A stretch of DNA of 64,000 bases from Notospermus geniculatus (taxonomy: Eukaryota > Nemertea > Pilidiophora > Heteronemertea > Lineidae), in the NCBI GenBank assembly GCA_002633025.1, contig NMRB01000354.1, positions 218,488-282,487 on the forward strand. Direction: 5' to 3'. Below the pieces are notes generated by a model that was given only the letters and a program-made list of their open reading frames with translations, was not told the origin of the DNA and searched no databases. The translations under genes were made by a program, and so were the position numbers. This document shows, piece by piece, positions 33,040 to 46,300 of the stretch (its first letter is position 1; each line of letters opens with the position of its first letter).

Positions 33040-35917
33040 TAATTTAGATTTCATCAACTGACAGTGTTGAACAAGTATACTGCCCGAATAACGTCGGACT
33101 TGTCAGTTTCATTATGTCTGTCCAACCCTGCCTTATCCTATCGTCCCTTCGACAATGTCATCCCTTCGACAGTGTGGTCACTTAAACTAATATTTGGCCA
33201 GCCTTTGTTGGTAAAAATAGAAATTGAGCGGTATGCTATTGACCAGGGGGTACTTTGGGAGCAGATATTTTTCCTAAAATAAGGGAGCTCTTGACTGGTA
33301 ACCACACTGCATATACAGGAGGATAGGAAAGTATTGCAGCTGTCAGATTCTTCAGTGAATTCTCATGAAACTTGTTGGAAATGTGAAGAAACTGCCCAGG
33401 CTGATGTATCTATTGTTTATATCTATTGACAGGGAGAGAGAAAACCAGTGTATCTGTTTTGAATAACATTATTTGGAGGCACACAGTGTTTAAAATTTGA
33501 CAAAACCTTAACTGGTACTTGATTACAATATGGTTGTCCACTGTTTGTATGTATATGAATAAATGAAATTCTTCTCTTGCCTTATCTTTACTATGTAAAG
33601 ATTACAAAAAGAAATTGAATATGTAGTTTCTCAGTAAAATATACTGGCCACATTTGTATCATAATAATACCATAGCCAGTGTTTGTTGTTATTGATTTGA
33701 GAGTTTTCTATTTCTTCCAAGTTTTCAATTGTGTCAGTAGCATGCCAAGGTTGATAGAGAAATGAATTCCATTGATTTAGGTGTTCCCGTGTTGGATTGT
33801 GAAATCTACATTATAAAATGTCATCTACATGTTAGCAAATGTAATCTACATTTTGAAATGTAATCAATCTACATCTAACTTCATTATCTACCAATTGGTC
33901 ATGATCAAACTATCAGATATGCTGTGTGTAATCCAGTGAATATATTCTGGTAAAAGATTTCCTCGACCATAAAGCAAGTGTGTGCACTGCCTATTTAAAA
34001 TCGGAGCGAGTTGGGCTCCTCCGTGATGCTCATATTGCTTTACACGTGACACAGTAGCAACTTGTAGAAATTGGTATTTTGCCATTTGCAGACAAAATGT
34101 TAGAGGCTGGCAGAAAGATGGCATGTGTTGCAGTTGATATGAGCAGGTGTAGATATCAAAGTCGGGTAGAAACAAGAATTATATTCCCAAATTTAGAAGA
34201 GAGGTGGTCTGGGTGTGTAATTTCTGCCGATAGGAGGAAATTCAAGATGGATGGAGATTGCTGAAGCGAAGGAGCTCGTATGGCGGAGAAGAAACCTTTC
34301 TACATGGATGTTTGCCCCTCTTGCCATGTTCAGCCATAACTTTAACTGTACAGATACCTATTGTTTGATGGAGATCTGGCAGATTTGTGCTGGGAGGATG
34401 TCAGCAGGTCTAGTATTTCTTGACCGGGCACACCAAACACATTGACAGATTCCCATTTAGAATTTCACTGTTCAGTGTCGTTGGAAGTGGATGCCTTTGT
34501 GGTGATGGGTGAGTCTCACTGGTATTGCATCATTCTATGCATGGGCTGCATCCAAGGGAAAGGATTATGAAACTGTGACATGTCAGCTGATGTGGATTTC
34601 ATTGGTCTCTCAGGATGTTCATTATGCATCGTATGAAGGGAAGCCAAAAATGAAGCCCTGGGTGGCAGAACAATATGTTTTGAGATGAGGACACCTTTGT
34701 ATTGTTCTATGGAGAATCCAGTACTGAACAATATGAAAATCTGTGTCTCAAAACACAAATCAAAACTCTAGTTTTGGCAATATGGGCGTTGTTTTAAAGA
34801 TGAAATAACAAAATTGATGCACTGAATACATGATGAGGAAAGGGAATGACTTGCCCACAAATCAATTTTCAGTAATGACTGCACAGCTTCATGATTTCAT
34901 ACAAAATATTTTATTTATGTCAACCACAAGTATTCAGCATGTCCTGCTTTGTGTCTTGATATTGTTGCTTTCTTTGCTTGGCTTTCTTTTAATCAGAAAT
35001 ATCATTTCTGTTTAATGCATGTTTGAGTCTGCAGTGAATTGTTCTGGTGGTGTGTGTCTCCCTGACATTGATTGTCCTGATCTTGCAGATGTCCATACCC
35101 GCTAATAATTTCTAGCAGCATTTTCATTCTTCCCATGCGCAGTGTTCAGTGTATTTATCGATAGAAATGTCACACATGTATGCAGCCTCATTTGGGGGGG
35201 GGGGGTACGTGAGAGAAACCCCTTTCATTTATCATTGTCCTTCATTGTGTAGAATGCTTGCATTTCCATTAATCTGTGTGTTGTCCTGCTTAACTCCAGA
35301 GTTTCTGTTATTTTTGTGTCAGACATGAATATTTTGATATCGCATGGTAGGCAAAAAGACCCAGTTCCTATCACAGTTTACATGATCTATGGAGAAACTC
35401 TTTATAGCTTTTTGGTGGCAGCATCCTGCAGTCATAAAGAGCATTACATTTTTCATCCATAATTGGCCAATACATCAGTCATCAAAGAGGACTTATGACC
35501 TGTATCAAAAACCTCCATCGTTATCCATTATTGCCAGGGCTTTTGTGTTTGCTAACCATATCTTTCTCGGTGGGATCTAGTTTTCCTTTTGGATCAAAGA
35601 TGCTTGCCTCCCCCAGCATGAATTGAAACGTTTGATACTGGTAATCCAAATTCATCAATTCTCAATAGCGAAGGGTTTCACCATGGATTATTTACACCAT
35701 GATTAAGTTGGGGTCTCAATTCCAAGAAACCTCTGGTTCAATACCTCATCACGGTGCTGCTTCAGTGCCCAGTGCAGGTGTCTAAGGGACTGGATGTGCC
35801 CTCGATATCTCCAATCAGGGCTGACCGCCACGAAACTCTGATAGCACTAACAGGGCCTAACATAGAAATTCTGTAATGGTAATTAAGGCATTGGCATTTT
35901 TTGCATATCTCTCTGTT

Positions 35918-36052
35918 AGGCTAAGAATCCATTCACGCGAATTTCCAAGCGGTACCACGCGGCATTCTTTGTCCACGACCAACACGGCGGAAACAAACAA
36001 TACTTTCGAGTGTTTGCCGCTCGAAATTCGCGTGAATGGATTCCTAGCCTTA
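35918..36052. mobile_element. TIR element
   Basis: AGGCTAAGAATCCATTCACG and CGTGAATGGATTCCTAGCCT are near-exact inverted copies, extended by CGAATTTC / GAAATTCG; about 135 bp. Confidence 0.85.
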
Positions 36053-38048
36053 GGCAATCGGAGTTTGTGGCGGTCGACCCTGAATGATACTGGGGTATTT
36101 ATATGTTGTGCATTGCGCATGGCATAAAACTATGAGAACACCAAGCTTCCGGCACAATGCTAGGATTGCCAAATTGAATCCGAAGACAAAATTGTCAATT
36201 GCTGTTGGCTGTGTTGACGACTTTGTTGCGAGTAATGGTACAGTAACGAGCTAGGACCTGTTTGTAAATATCTACGTGTATATGCCTGTTTTGTGATCTG
36301 CTATGTTCTTGCCCTTTCTTGTACTAACTTCAGTAGTCTTATGATAAGCAAATTTCATATTCCAGGCTTGTTATCGTTTCGTTTTGTTTATGACTTTTCC
36401 CATAGATCAACATTTAATTAAGGTCAGATTATAAGACCACAATCAATGTCAAGCACTCATGTTCAATATCACATCAGAGAATCATTCAAGTGTTATCAGT
36501 ATCAAGATTGAAACTGATTTGTCATGTATAAAAAGATCAGAATGAATGCTGTTTTCCTTGAACTCTCATTGGTAAAAATCTGCATTATTAGGCCACGGTT
36601 ATTATATTCTTTGGTTTACGGGCACAAAGATTTTGAGCCCGGGTACGGAGGACGGAATAAAAATATAAAAAAACTTTGGTTCAGTTCAGTTTTTTCATTT
36701 TCACCTTTTGAATGACAAGTAAGACAACTCGGAGGAAATAAAAAACCAAAAAATTCTTGACAAATGCCTCTTTTCTGCTTCTTTCCGCCGTCACTGCCAG
36801 GAAATAGGCGTACGTCAGTTGGTTTTATTTATTTTAGCAGTCGTGACAGCTGAAATCAAGGTCGGCGGGAATAAAAACAACTCCAGCAAGGAGGACATCT
36901 GTCAATTGAGGAAACATGAGTTCAGTCCCCATTCATTTCCATTACTTGGAGGTCTGTGGTCAGGACACCTCAGAATTTACGGACAGCATTTTATAGCCTA
37001 TAGTCTCAAAGGTTACCTTTGCATTTAATGCTCTTCTGGTTTAATATCTTTGTATGATATTTCACTGGAGTGAACTTACAAATTTGGAACCAGAACTGAT
37101 GAACTGATTGCTGAATTAACTTACCACCTTGTTATGCTGATCACCTGATTTTGTGCTGGGTGTGGATGACATGAAGTGTGAGAAATTTTACAATAGATAA
37201 CAATGTTCCCCTTAGATTTCAACTCCGTGTTTTTTGTCAACAATAAACATGTTAATCAGCAACGACAAGTTATCATCAGATTGGTGTCAGAAGTAAGATT
37301 ACGAAGTTGTTCTCATTTTTAGTATAGTATTGGTGCCCAATTGAATTAGGTAACTCAAATCAAAAACAAAATTTGGTGCCAGATTCGTGTAGGTATTCCT
37401 TTGAACTCGTGTGGTTGTGATTGTGTGTACTTATAGGCTACTTTACATTCGGACTCAAAAGTTTCAAGTTCGTGTGAGAACAGCTGCGGGCAGATCTGTG
37501 ATATAAACATATTCCAAAATATGTCTTTCTTCCTTCAATTCAGCTTGATGCGTGCCAGGGTTAGTGGCGACATCTCAGATTCTCTTGCGTTGAATGAATC
37601 ATTAGGTGCCCAATATTTCGATATGTATGTATGTAAGACATTGTAAATTATATAAAATATAAGCCAACTCGGAGAATGGGCCTACTGTGTGATCACATTT
37701 TATAGACATTTATGGATTTGTGGTAAAAGAATGAAATATTTTGTTGAATAAAGATTGCCTTTTTCCCTATTCTTGTGTCTTCACTTTATTGCTGCATTCA
37801 GTGTGTCATCTGAACGACAAGGATAGTGAATAGATATGTTAGCAACTTGTCCCTTGCAGACTTGTGGTTCGATAGCCCCACTCTCCGTCCATGTGATAGA
37901 AAGGGCAACTCTGACAATGCCAGCTTCTTTTGGCACTCTGTTTTCCTCATTGTTTACGCCACGTATTTGACATGTTTGATGCTGTTCTCAACTCAATCGG
38001 AACCCAGCTGGCTGATAATCTGCCTCTAGATCTACATTCGGGTAGGCT

Positions 38049-38217
38049 AATGGCCGCTCCACACGATCAGATTTCATCCAGTTTGGGAAATTCACATTAA
38101 AGGCCTATTTGGGCTTCAAAGTAGGCATGTGGGCCTATACATATAAACCCACATAGGCCTAGTAGGGCTTCATATGAAAATTGGATGAAAACAACTTTGA
38201 TGTGTAGAGAGGCCATC
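38049..38217. mobile_element. TIR element
   Basis: ATGGCCGCTCCACAC is mirrored by GTGTAGAGAGGCCAT, with TCATCCAGTTT and AATTGGATGAAA as an inner pair; about 170 bp. Confidence 0.7.
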
Positions 38218-39302
38218 TAGGCTAAGCTTCACGCCATAAAATTTCAGAGTGTCACTATCACGTGACCATGATTTCTGAAGGACAGTTAGGCCCCAGCGGA
38301 TCGTTAGAACCGTCTATGACCATCTTACATCTTACTTAGGCCGGTTCAGCTGAAACCCAAATGTAGGTAGATCTGAAGCCGTAGGCCTATCCCATCTAAA
38401 CAGGACGTGACAGCAATAGGCCTAGGCCCTAGGCCTAAGGAAAGAAAAGAGTACAAAAATTATTATTTTCTATCCCAAAGTTTATTGTACTTTTCAACCG
38501 CAATAGGCCTATCTAGGCAGGCCTAGGCCTACTGGTAACAATTTGTAATTTGCGCCCTATAAAAACACTGAGATACAACGTGGCACCTTGGCAGATAGGC
38601 CTACACCTGGGATAAATCCCCGCCACAGCTGCAAAATGCAAAAATGGTTACAGTCCGCTTATTTATGATGATGCCGACGATGATGATCATGATGATGATG
38701 CATGAAATGAGTGACAGGCCTAATCATGGTAATCACGATCACGAAAAGCGCCCCCTCCCTTAACCACGTGCTGGACCAGGGATTTTGGGTCTGGTCTCCG
38801 TTCGCGCCAAAGATAGTGAGCCCCGGAGCGCGTTTGACGAATCAAATTTGAGGAACATTTATCATGCAAATTTTTTTCGGAGCGCCACGGTCTTCACAAT
38901 TTGGAACTAGGCCTATTGAATCCATGTGTTCATGGTGTTTCGTGGGAACTTTGTGGACAAAATATTCGGCATTTATTTCAGAAGAAGGTAGAAATTTCAT
39001 CGCAATTGAATGTTGTACTTCTAAACATTTATTTGGTAGCACGTATGTGGCAAATAACCCTCTTAGTGCATCAATTTTCGTTGATTGTTGTTGAGCATCT
39101 TCCTGGTTTCGACCATGTCGACTGGAGAGATCCGCCATCTTTGTTGATTGTGTGGTGGTGGAATCCCAAACTTCGAATTAGAGGGGCCTACTCGGCCGTA
39201 CGACGGACCTATAAGACATTGTTGATGTTATTGTGGCCTATTTCATTGGATAGATAGCACTGTGCTGAAGATGACCGACATGTGTCGTTCGTATAGCCGA
39301 CA

Positions 39303-39420
39303 GTGCATGCATGCATGGACATGCTGGTGATCATGGACTGGGACATGGATGGGGACGTGGACATGGTGATGATGCATCATGTGCATGGATGTGCGTCCGT
39401 GCATCATTCATGTGCATGGT
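39303..39420 (+). repeat. degenerate CATGGA-type simple repeat
   Basis: Runs of CATGCATGGACATG, GGACATGGATGGGGACGTGG and similar words. The Met/Asp/His-rich open frame over it is a simple-repeat artefact. Confidence 0.7.
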
Positions 39421-39450
39421 GTAGGCCAGGCCATCTGGACCGATTAAATT

Positions 39451-39622
39451 CAGGGCCGTATTTAAAGGGGGGCGAGGGGGGCAGTTGCCCCCCCCCTGAG
39501 TCAACCAAAAAACGTGATTTTCATGCAGATTTTGGGCAAAAAACAGCAAAAAGAGGTCTTCTGCCCCCCCCCCCCCTTAGAGGCTCCTGCCCCCCTGGAC
39601 CAAAAAGTTAAATACGGCCCTG
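39451..39622. mobile_element. short inverted-repeat element with C-runs
   Basis: CAGGGCCGTATTTAAAGG at the left and TTAAATACGGCCCTG at the right, with long G and C homopolymer runs inside. Non-coding. Confidence 0.82.
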
Positions 39623-39865
39623 AAATTGTAAGGCCGGGGGTATTCGTACCGACCGTCACAGTGCAAATAATGCCGTGACGGTGTGAATAGTGCACTAGGC
39701 CTAGGCCTACCGGTAGGCCTACTAACTTAGGCCTACTTGCATGACTTGGTGGGAGTGAGCAGGGATCTGGTGACACTGGACAGTGATAGGCCTAACTTAG
39801 TTCATCATCATCATCGTCATTTCAGAGTTTTGTTCCTCTGTAACTTTTCCGCTATCTTATCAATA

Positions 39866-40143
39866 TCAGTCTACACCATCACGCTGGGCCGTGAAATCAC
39901 GCTACAGCGTGAAAACCTTCTGTGGAAACCAAATTTTTACACACAGAATTGTGTACAAATTCAGCATTGAAAAAAAAATTTAAATTCTTCCTTAATATAT
40001 CGAGTTATGTGTGTTCAACATGAATATGGCCGATTTTTTTCAATTAAAGGTTTTTTAAAGAAGTTAAAAGTTTTTGAAAATTCGGCCCTACATTTTGTAC
40101 AGGCGAATGTACAGTCACGCATTACCGTGATGGTGTAGACTGA
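39866..40143. mobile_element. TIR element immediately upstream of Piwi
   Basis: TCAGTCTACACCATCACG (39866) and CGTGATGGTGTAGACTGA (about 40126) are exact inverted copies enclosing about 240 bp with CGTGAAATCACGCTACAGCGTG inside. The right end is only about 100 bp from the Piwi start codon, so it may lie in the promoter or 5' UTR. Confidence 0.85.
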
Positions 40144-40244
40144 ATATAGCCTAGGCCTAGTTAAAAAAGGCATGCGTGGTCAGATTCTCATAAACGTCTA
40201 AACAACAACTTGTCTTGGCAGGTAAGGTGTAAATGTGAGGTGGG

Positions 40245-40349
40245 ATGTCGGACCAGCAAAGCACCGGCCGATCGAGAGGCAGGGCCCGGGGTAGAGCCCG
40301 TGGAGGAGTTGACCAGCCGCAGAAGCGTCCTGGAGATGCTCCACAGCAG
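40245..40349 (+). CDS. PIWIL1: Piwi exon 1 (start, RG-rich tail)
   Basis: Starts [20 protein letters not shown] and ends at a GTGAGT donor in phase 0. The RG/RA repeats are the sort methylated and bound by Tudor proteins in Piwis. Confidence 0.92.
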
Positions 40350-43300
40350 GTGAGTAAACCAACAAGATTTGCAGACTATCATGATTGATATTAAATAACA
40401 AAATTAGAAAGGAACGTATCTATGTCGGGCGAGGAGCTCTTCAGGCTCTGACCTCTTTCATGACTTCTTAATAAAGTGTAGATATTGTATTGATCAAAGT
40501 AGGTGCTTCATATGTGTATTGAATCATGAGTAAAAAAACTTGTACATGTAAATCTCCATGATGTTGAATATTCAGCCCGCCCCTCCATCGGCTGGCCGAG
40601 GACGTAGTAGAGGAGCAGCAGCCGAGGTAAAAATATTCATATTTTGGTGACTTGGTGGCATGTGCCTGTAAATCTGTCTTAACTGTTTTATGTGCTTTGT
40701 GGTGGTGGCTTATTAGTTCAGTAGATCTTTAATTAAGGGTGTGGTACTTCTGATGTAATTTAACCTGTTAACTGTGTTATTAATTTTTGAGAGAAAAAAA
40801 TTCTTTCTTAGAAAAAAAATTGCCAAAAAAAGTATTTGACACATAAGGTTCAGTACGTGATATAACGTCCTACGCAATGTGAAGCGCCATTTCCTTGCAG
40901 GGCGTACTATTACGTCCTACGCAAGCTGAGATCCTCGGGTGTTTTCGGGGGTTCCCCGGATTTTGTGATGATGTAATATGACGCCCTACCGGTGTCATAT
41001 TATGGGTTAAAATCACTGCTGTATGATTATTACAGTGCTTTTGTCGGTGTGTTTATTTCTTTGTGTGTGGCTTGTCTCTTTCTCTTTTGACTAACAGTAC
41101 CTGCGGTGGCGTGATTACACAAAATCCTGAGATGTCAATCTAAACCATGTCTTATCTTTGTCGTGGCTTCCTTCCTAAGAAATTCCTTACTCCTGCCTCT
41201 TATCCCCGCCCTTGAAATTCTGGTATCTTTGGCAAGTACCCATCCCTGCCATCACTCTTCCCTGCAGTGCTCAGAAAGTCCATTTTCATTTTCTCTATGC
41301 AGTTTGAAGGGCTATTTTTCATTGCATGGTTTTGCTAAAAAATATTTGACCCCTGCTTGCTTTCCTCCATGGATGTTTGAGGAGATGTTTGAACTTAGAA
41401 CCTTGCCTGGATAGAGCTTGTACACTTGATTCTTTTAGCTGCTGTACATGTATTGAAAAACGCTTTTCATTGCCCTGATTGGCATGTGTGCTAGCCTTGC
41501 AGAATGATGCTTTATAGCTTACTAGTAGTTTTACATTGGATGTTTATGCAATGGGCTGGCTTTTCATGAGTCACCATGTGGCTGGTCACCTGTCGACAGA
41601 TGTGTAGCAGAAGCATCTTATCAGGATAATCAATCTTGGCAAAGGTGACTTTGCCATCCTTCTATGATCATAACTGGTTAGGTGTTCGCATCTGTCATGA
41701 GCATACCTATTTGTTGTCGAAGGTAAAGGTAGGTATTTGTATGTTTTAAACAGGTACGACTATGAAAGCACTGTGCACTAGTAGATCTACTGCCCTTCGT
41801 CGCTTTTGCTATCATTTCTATTCCTCAAGGTCATTGTGTGATGTTTCTGATCAACCAAGACAGTGGGTCATATGAATAAAAACTAGTAATATGAATAAAA
41901 ACTAGTAATTGCTTTCACTTGAATTTTGCAGTACAAATGCACTAGACAGTGCTGTACAAATCTGAAGTAAAAGCATTTGCTAGTCTTTATTCATATGACC
42001 CAATGGGTCATGAATGAAGACTAGTAATGCTTTAACTTGAAATGTGCAATAAAAATACACTACGCACTGTACAAATTCGAAGTAAAAGCATTTGCTAGTC
42101 TTTATTCACATGACCCATTGACTTGTACATGTACAGTCCTAGTTTGGTCCTTGATGCTGCCTTATTTATCGGGTGATTGCATAATAGAATTTTCTCTTTA
42201 TTTCAGCCTCCGTCAGTAGCAGCTGCTGCTCCAGTCCAGGCAGCACCAGCGGCAGCGACAGGTGGACGCACCAGTCACAGGGGAGGTGCAAGATCTGCCG
42301 CTGATGTGAAAGCTGTGGCAACTGGGATGGCACAGTTAAGTCTCGGGACGGGAGATGCAAAGGGACCACTGCGACCAGGCCACAGGTCTGACGATAACCT
42401 ACAAGACACTAAGCCAGCGCATGTCACTGACAAATGTGGTAAGCACTGCCTGATAGTTCAGTTGCATTTTTTTGTCGAAAATGTAAAAGGTAGACAAAGC
42501 TATAGAAAGTTGTGTCATTCGTGATGTCCAAGTAAACCCCATTTTCGTTATGACATACATGTACTGTTTTTTCTCTGTGCTCATCATAGACATTTCTGTT
42601 AGCCATATTCTTCTTCCTTTTCGCATTCTTTGACTCTCAACCTAAGCTCATCATAGTATTCAGGCGATGGTACTGCCAATGCATTACATACATGTACATC
42701 TGGGCCCGTATGCATAAAGGTGGAATAAGTTTATTCCAGGTTTAACTTCATGTTATAACGCGAAGTTATACCTGGAGTAAGCTTATTCCACCTTTATGCA
42801 TACGGGGCCTGGAATTTACATGTAGTTTGCGGTTTTGAGTGTGGTGAGCCATAAACTGAGGTTGATATCAATTGCTATCTTTTACAGGTTCGAGCGGACA
42901 GGCAGTTCAACTGATTTCTAATTATTTTGACATCCAGCAGCATAGGCAAGGATCCTTCTTATATCAGTATGCAGTCTCCTTCAAGCCACCAATTGAGAGC
43001 AAAAGTTTGAGGATTGCATTAGTCAGCTCTCACAAAGAGATCATTGGCGAGACGAGAGCCTTTGATGGTGCTCAGTTGTTTTTGCCACACAAGCTACCAA
43101 ACAATGTAAGTACACTCAACAGTTTTCCATCCAGGACTTCTAACTTCCACTTCACTGTTTATACCATATCCACTCCCCGTGGCAATGGTCTATTCTATTC
43201 TTTTTACTAGCCCGGTGCCGGTGGCTCAAGGCTCGGAGGTTTTTGACAGGTTTCTCAACCGTGGCCCACCAAAGGCTGAAATTTGGCAAATATACTCATT

Positions 43301-46300
43301 ACAATCTGCTATTGTCAAATACCCATCCAAGTTTCCCAAGTCACGGTCTACACGTACCTCAAATCAAAGAATCATCTTGCTGGTGAGACAAGATGTTGAC
43401 CAGATGTTGGGTGATAATGGTGGACACTGCAATTGCGAGGATGCTATTCCAAACAGCATAGGAAATAGATAAATCCATGGATATAATCAGGGAATTGCTC
43501 AATTCTACTGTGAACATGCAGTTGTCAGGTTGTCCTGATCAATTCTTGTGATATTGCAGCCCACAGTATTCACAGCCGTAAGGAACTATGACAATACGCC
43601 GATAGAGGTGACCATCCAGTTTGTGGAAGAGCTGCCACGAACATCGCCAACTTGCCTTCAGATATTGAATATCATATTCAGGAAGTAAGTATGAATAGTA
43701 TTCTAACAAGTGCTGTGAAACCTGGACAGGATTGGTATTTCTTATGATTTTAATAGAACAAGCTGATTGCAGTGAATTTTTAATGTGGGAACCTTCAGTC
43801 AGGTACTAAGTACTTTATTCCTTTTTCAGGGACCTAGCGTTGATGGGGATGCGGCAAATTGGCCGCCACTATTTCAGCCCTGAACAGAGTATATCAATTC
43901 CAGAACATCAGTAAGAATGGGTGATATTTCTCAATATTTCTCTGGTCATTCAGCAGCCATGTGCAGAAGAAAAAAAGAGCGTGTTTCTCTTGTTAAGAGT
44001 TTCACCCCAAATATTGTTCATTTCAAATGGTTACACATATGACGGCTTGTTTTGCTGGATGTGGCTGCAGCTGAGGATTGCTGGGATTTACAATATATGG
44101 CTGGTCAGATAATGGGCCATACACATATGAATAAAGACGAGTAAATGCTTTTACTTGAATTTTGCAATACAAATGCACTGGGCAATGCTGTACAAATCTG
44201 AAGTACATGTAAATGCATTTGCTAGTCTTTATATTCACATGGTCCATTTATTCTCCTCTGGCAATAATGATTCTAAATACTCTTTTTCAGAATGGAAGTT
44301 TGGCCAGGGTTTTCCACCAGCATTGCTGCTTTTGAGAAAAGCGTCATGTTGTGTATCGACTTGAATCATAAGGTTTTGCGCAAAGCAACAGTCCTGGATG
44401 TGATGTACGACATCCAGGGAAAGAGACCACCTCATGCATTCAAGGATGAGTGCATCAAGTCGATCGTTGGAGAAATTGTTCTGACAAAGTAGGTGTTGTT
44501 CTAAAAGTGTGCATGCACATTTTAGTCCATGATGTACCAACAAAAAACCTCGAACAACAGACAGTAGTAACATCACTAAAAAGTTGGGTACCATCATGCC
44601 TCTAACAGGTAGTGGCTGAATTGGCTTCTCAGTATGTTGTTTTCCCATTGCATCCAATTTCCCATTTGTGCTGTTTGTATTGAGTTGTGTAGGTGGGAAA
44701 TTCAACTTGGTTGACAGTTGTGAGTGGATGCTGGTTGTCACAGTTTGGGAAATTGGTTGCATTGTAAATACGAGATTGATTTTCCAGGAGGGTATCATCC
44801 ATTCAGCCAATAGTTTTTGAGAACTAGGCCTCCAAACAGAAATATTGAACCTGTACTCGATGATTTTAGATATAACTGTTCATTCATTTGTTGCACTCAG
44901 GTACAACAATAAGACGTACCGTGTTGATGATATCGACTTCGGCCAGACTCCAACATCAACCTTCAAGTCTCGTGACAGAGATTTGTCATACATGGAATAT
45001 TATCAGAAGGTGGGACATTTGAGTAACCTGCCTTGAGCGAATGTGTAGTGACTGGGTGTAACGACTTAAGCAAGTTTGAAGCGGAGGCAACTATCTCGTG
45101 GCTGGATACTGATAACCTGAATTTGCAAAACTGAACCTGAATATTCATTTGAATATTCATGGGTTCGATTCTGGTAGGAAGCAATGTCTTTCACCTTAGA
45201 AACCCGATTCCTATTTCATATTGAATATTCATTTCAGCATCACAACAAAGAAATCAAGGATGACAAACAGCCATTGCTTGTTACACTGCCAAAGAAGAGA
45301 GATATCAGAGCTGGCCAGGAGGGCCCGATATACCTGATTCCCGAGTTATGTTACCTCACTGGTCTGTCGGACCAGATCAGGAATGATTTCAAGGTGATGA
45401 AGGATCTGTCCCAGCACACAAGGATTGGCCCAGGAGGAAGGGTGAATAGATTGACTGAGTTCATCTCACAGTTGAGCAGGTAGGCTACTTGTGTGAAGAA
45501 ACTTTTTCACCTCCATGAAGTGAAGCTTTGTGATCACATTGTCCGTTATGGTACAGTCACCTGTCACACACCACAAATTTCTGACATCTCCAACTTTCCG
45601 GAACAGGTTGGTCGTCATGTGGGTTCTGGGGGTGTCCTACACATTGCTCATTCCTAGAAATTACATCAAAATATTAAGTGGTGCTACCAGGAGAAGGCCA
45701 ATCACAAATCTGAAATAATATACTGATTACATTAGCTGGTATTCATTGGACCTGGCTGTGCAAATCTTAAGTACATAGTAAAAGCATTTGCTTATTTTTA
45801 TCAATACCAGCAATTTGATTGTACATTCTATTTCCCTTCACGGTTTTGCTGCAAGAGGTGCTGTTATTTTTCAGTAATTCTGATGTGAAGAAAGAAATGT
45901 CTGGATGGGGTCTAGAATTTGCCAGTCAACTTGTGCGTGTCCCAGCACGTCAGCTCCCCCCTGAGAAGGTCTTCCAGAGAAACACGACTGTAAGTTGCGG
46001 CAACTATATGAAAGAGAAATTTAGATTGATAAGTTAGGTTGGTCGTGACAGAATGTCCCATTTCACCGACAGTTTTTGCCACCTTGCCATCTAGTCTGTG
46101 GAAGATCTGCTTATTTATCCAGCACGTGAAGAGGGTGTACTAGAATCACTTGAATTGTTTTCTTTTCAGTTCTCTTACAAGATGCAAGATGCAGATTGGT
46201 CAAGGGAAATGAGGGGCAACCCCCATATAAGTACTGTCCCGTTGGACAGAAACTGGGTGGTGCTGTACTGCCAAAGGGATGCCCAGAATGCGCAGGATAT

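Larger units (their letters stand above)
38040..40160. promoter_or_regulatory. AGGCCTA-rich 5' flank of the Piwi gene
   Basis: The palindromic octamer TAGGCCTA and its core AGGCCTA recur many times here, often in tandem (about 38385-38530 and 39695-39730). They are rare through most of the window. The stretch ends about 100 bp before the Piwi ATG. It may be a species-wide repeat word or a regulatory cluster; function is inferred from position only. Confidence 0.4.
26704..40244. other. intergenic region between convertase and Piwi
   Basis: No gene is supported. It contains inverted-repeat elements (30701, 31608, 32600, 32886, 35918, 38049, 39451, 39866), a hairpin at 28624, a CpG-rich stretch near 27970-28490, and an AGGCCTA-rich stretch from about 38040. 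The CpG-rich stretch has overlapping open frames. Undetected 3' exons of the convertase or a 5' UTR exon of Piwi could lie here. Confidence 0.65.
40627..42206 (+). other. Piwi intron 2
   Basis: 1.6 kb with no coding sense. It holds two adjacent family-A MITEs (41864-42001 and 42005-42118) and a repeated TAACGTCCTACGCA word near 40865 and 40908. Confidence 0.85.

Noticed and set aside
36819-37028. Frame beginning after a TTTTAGCAG acceptor (VTAEIKVGGNKNNSS)
   Set aside because: Looked like an exon, but there is no clear donor, no partner exon and no recognised family.
38842-39257. Overlapping plus and minus frames of about 100 codons in the Piwi upstream region
   Set aside because: No family resemblance and both strands open at once; probably chance within a less AT-rich stretch.
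39303-39611. Met/Asp/His-rich 102-codon frame
   Set aside because: Product of a degenerate CATGGA simple repeat followed by an inverted-repeat element.
44235-44810. 191-codon minus-strand frame
   Set aside because: It is antisense to Piwi exon 7 and its flanking introns; the sense strand carries the real, phase-consistent exon.
45150-45180. GGTTCGATTCT, a tRNA B-box-like word
   Set aside because: No matching A box, acceptor stem or anticodon arm at the right spacing.
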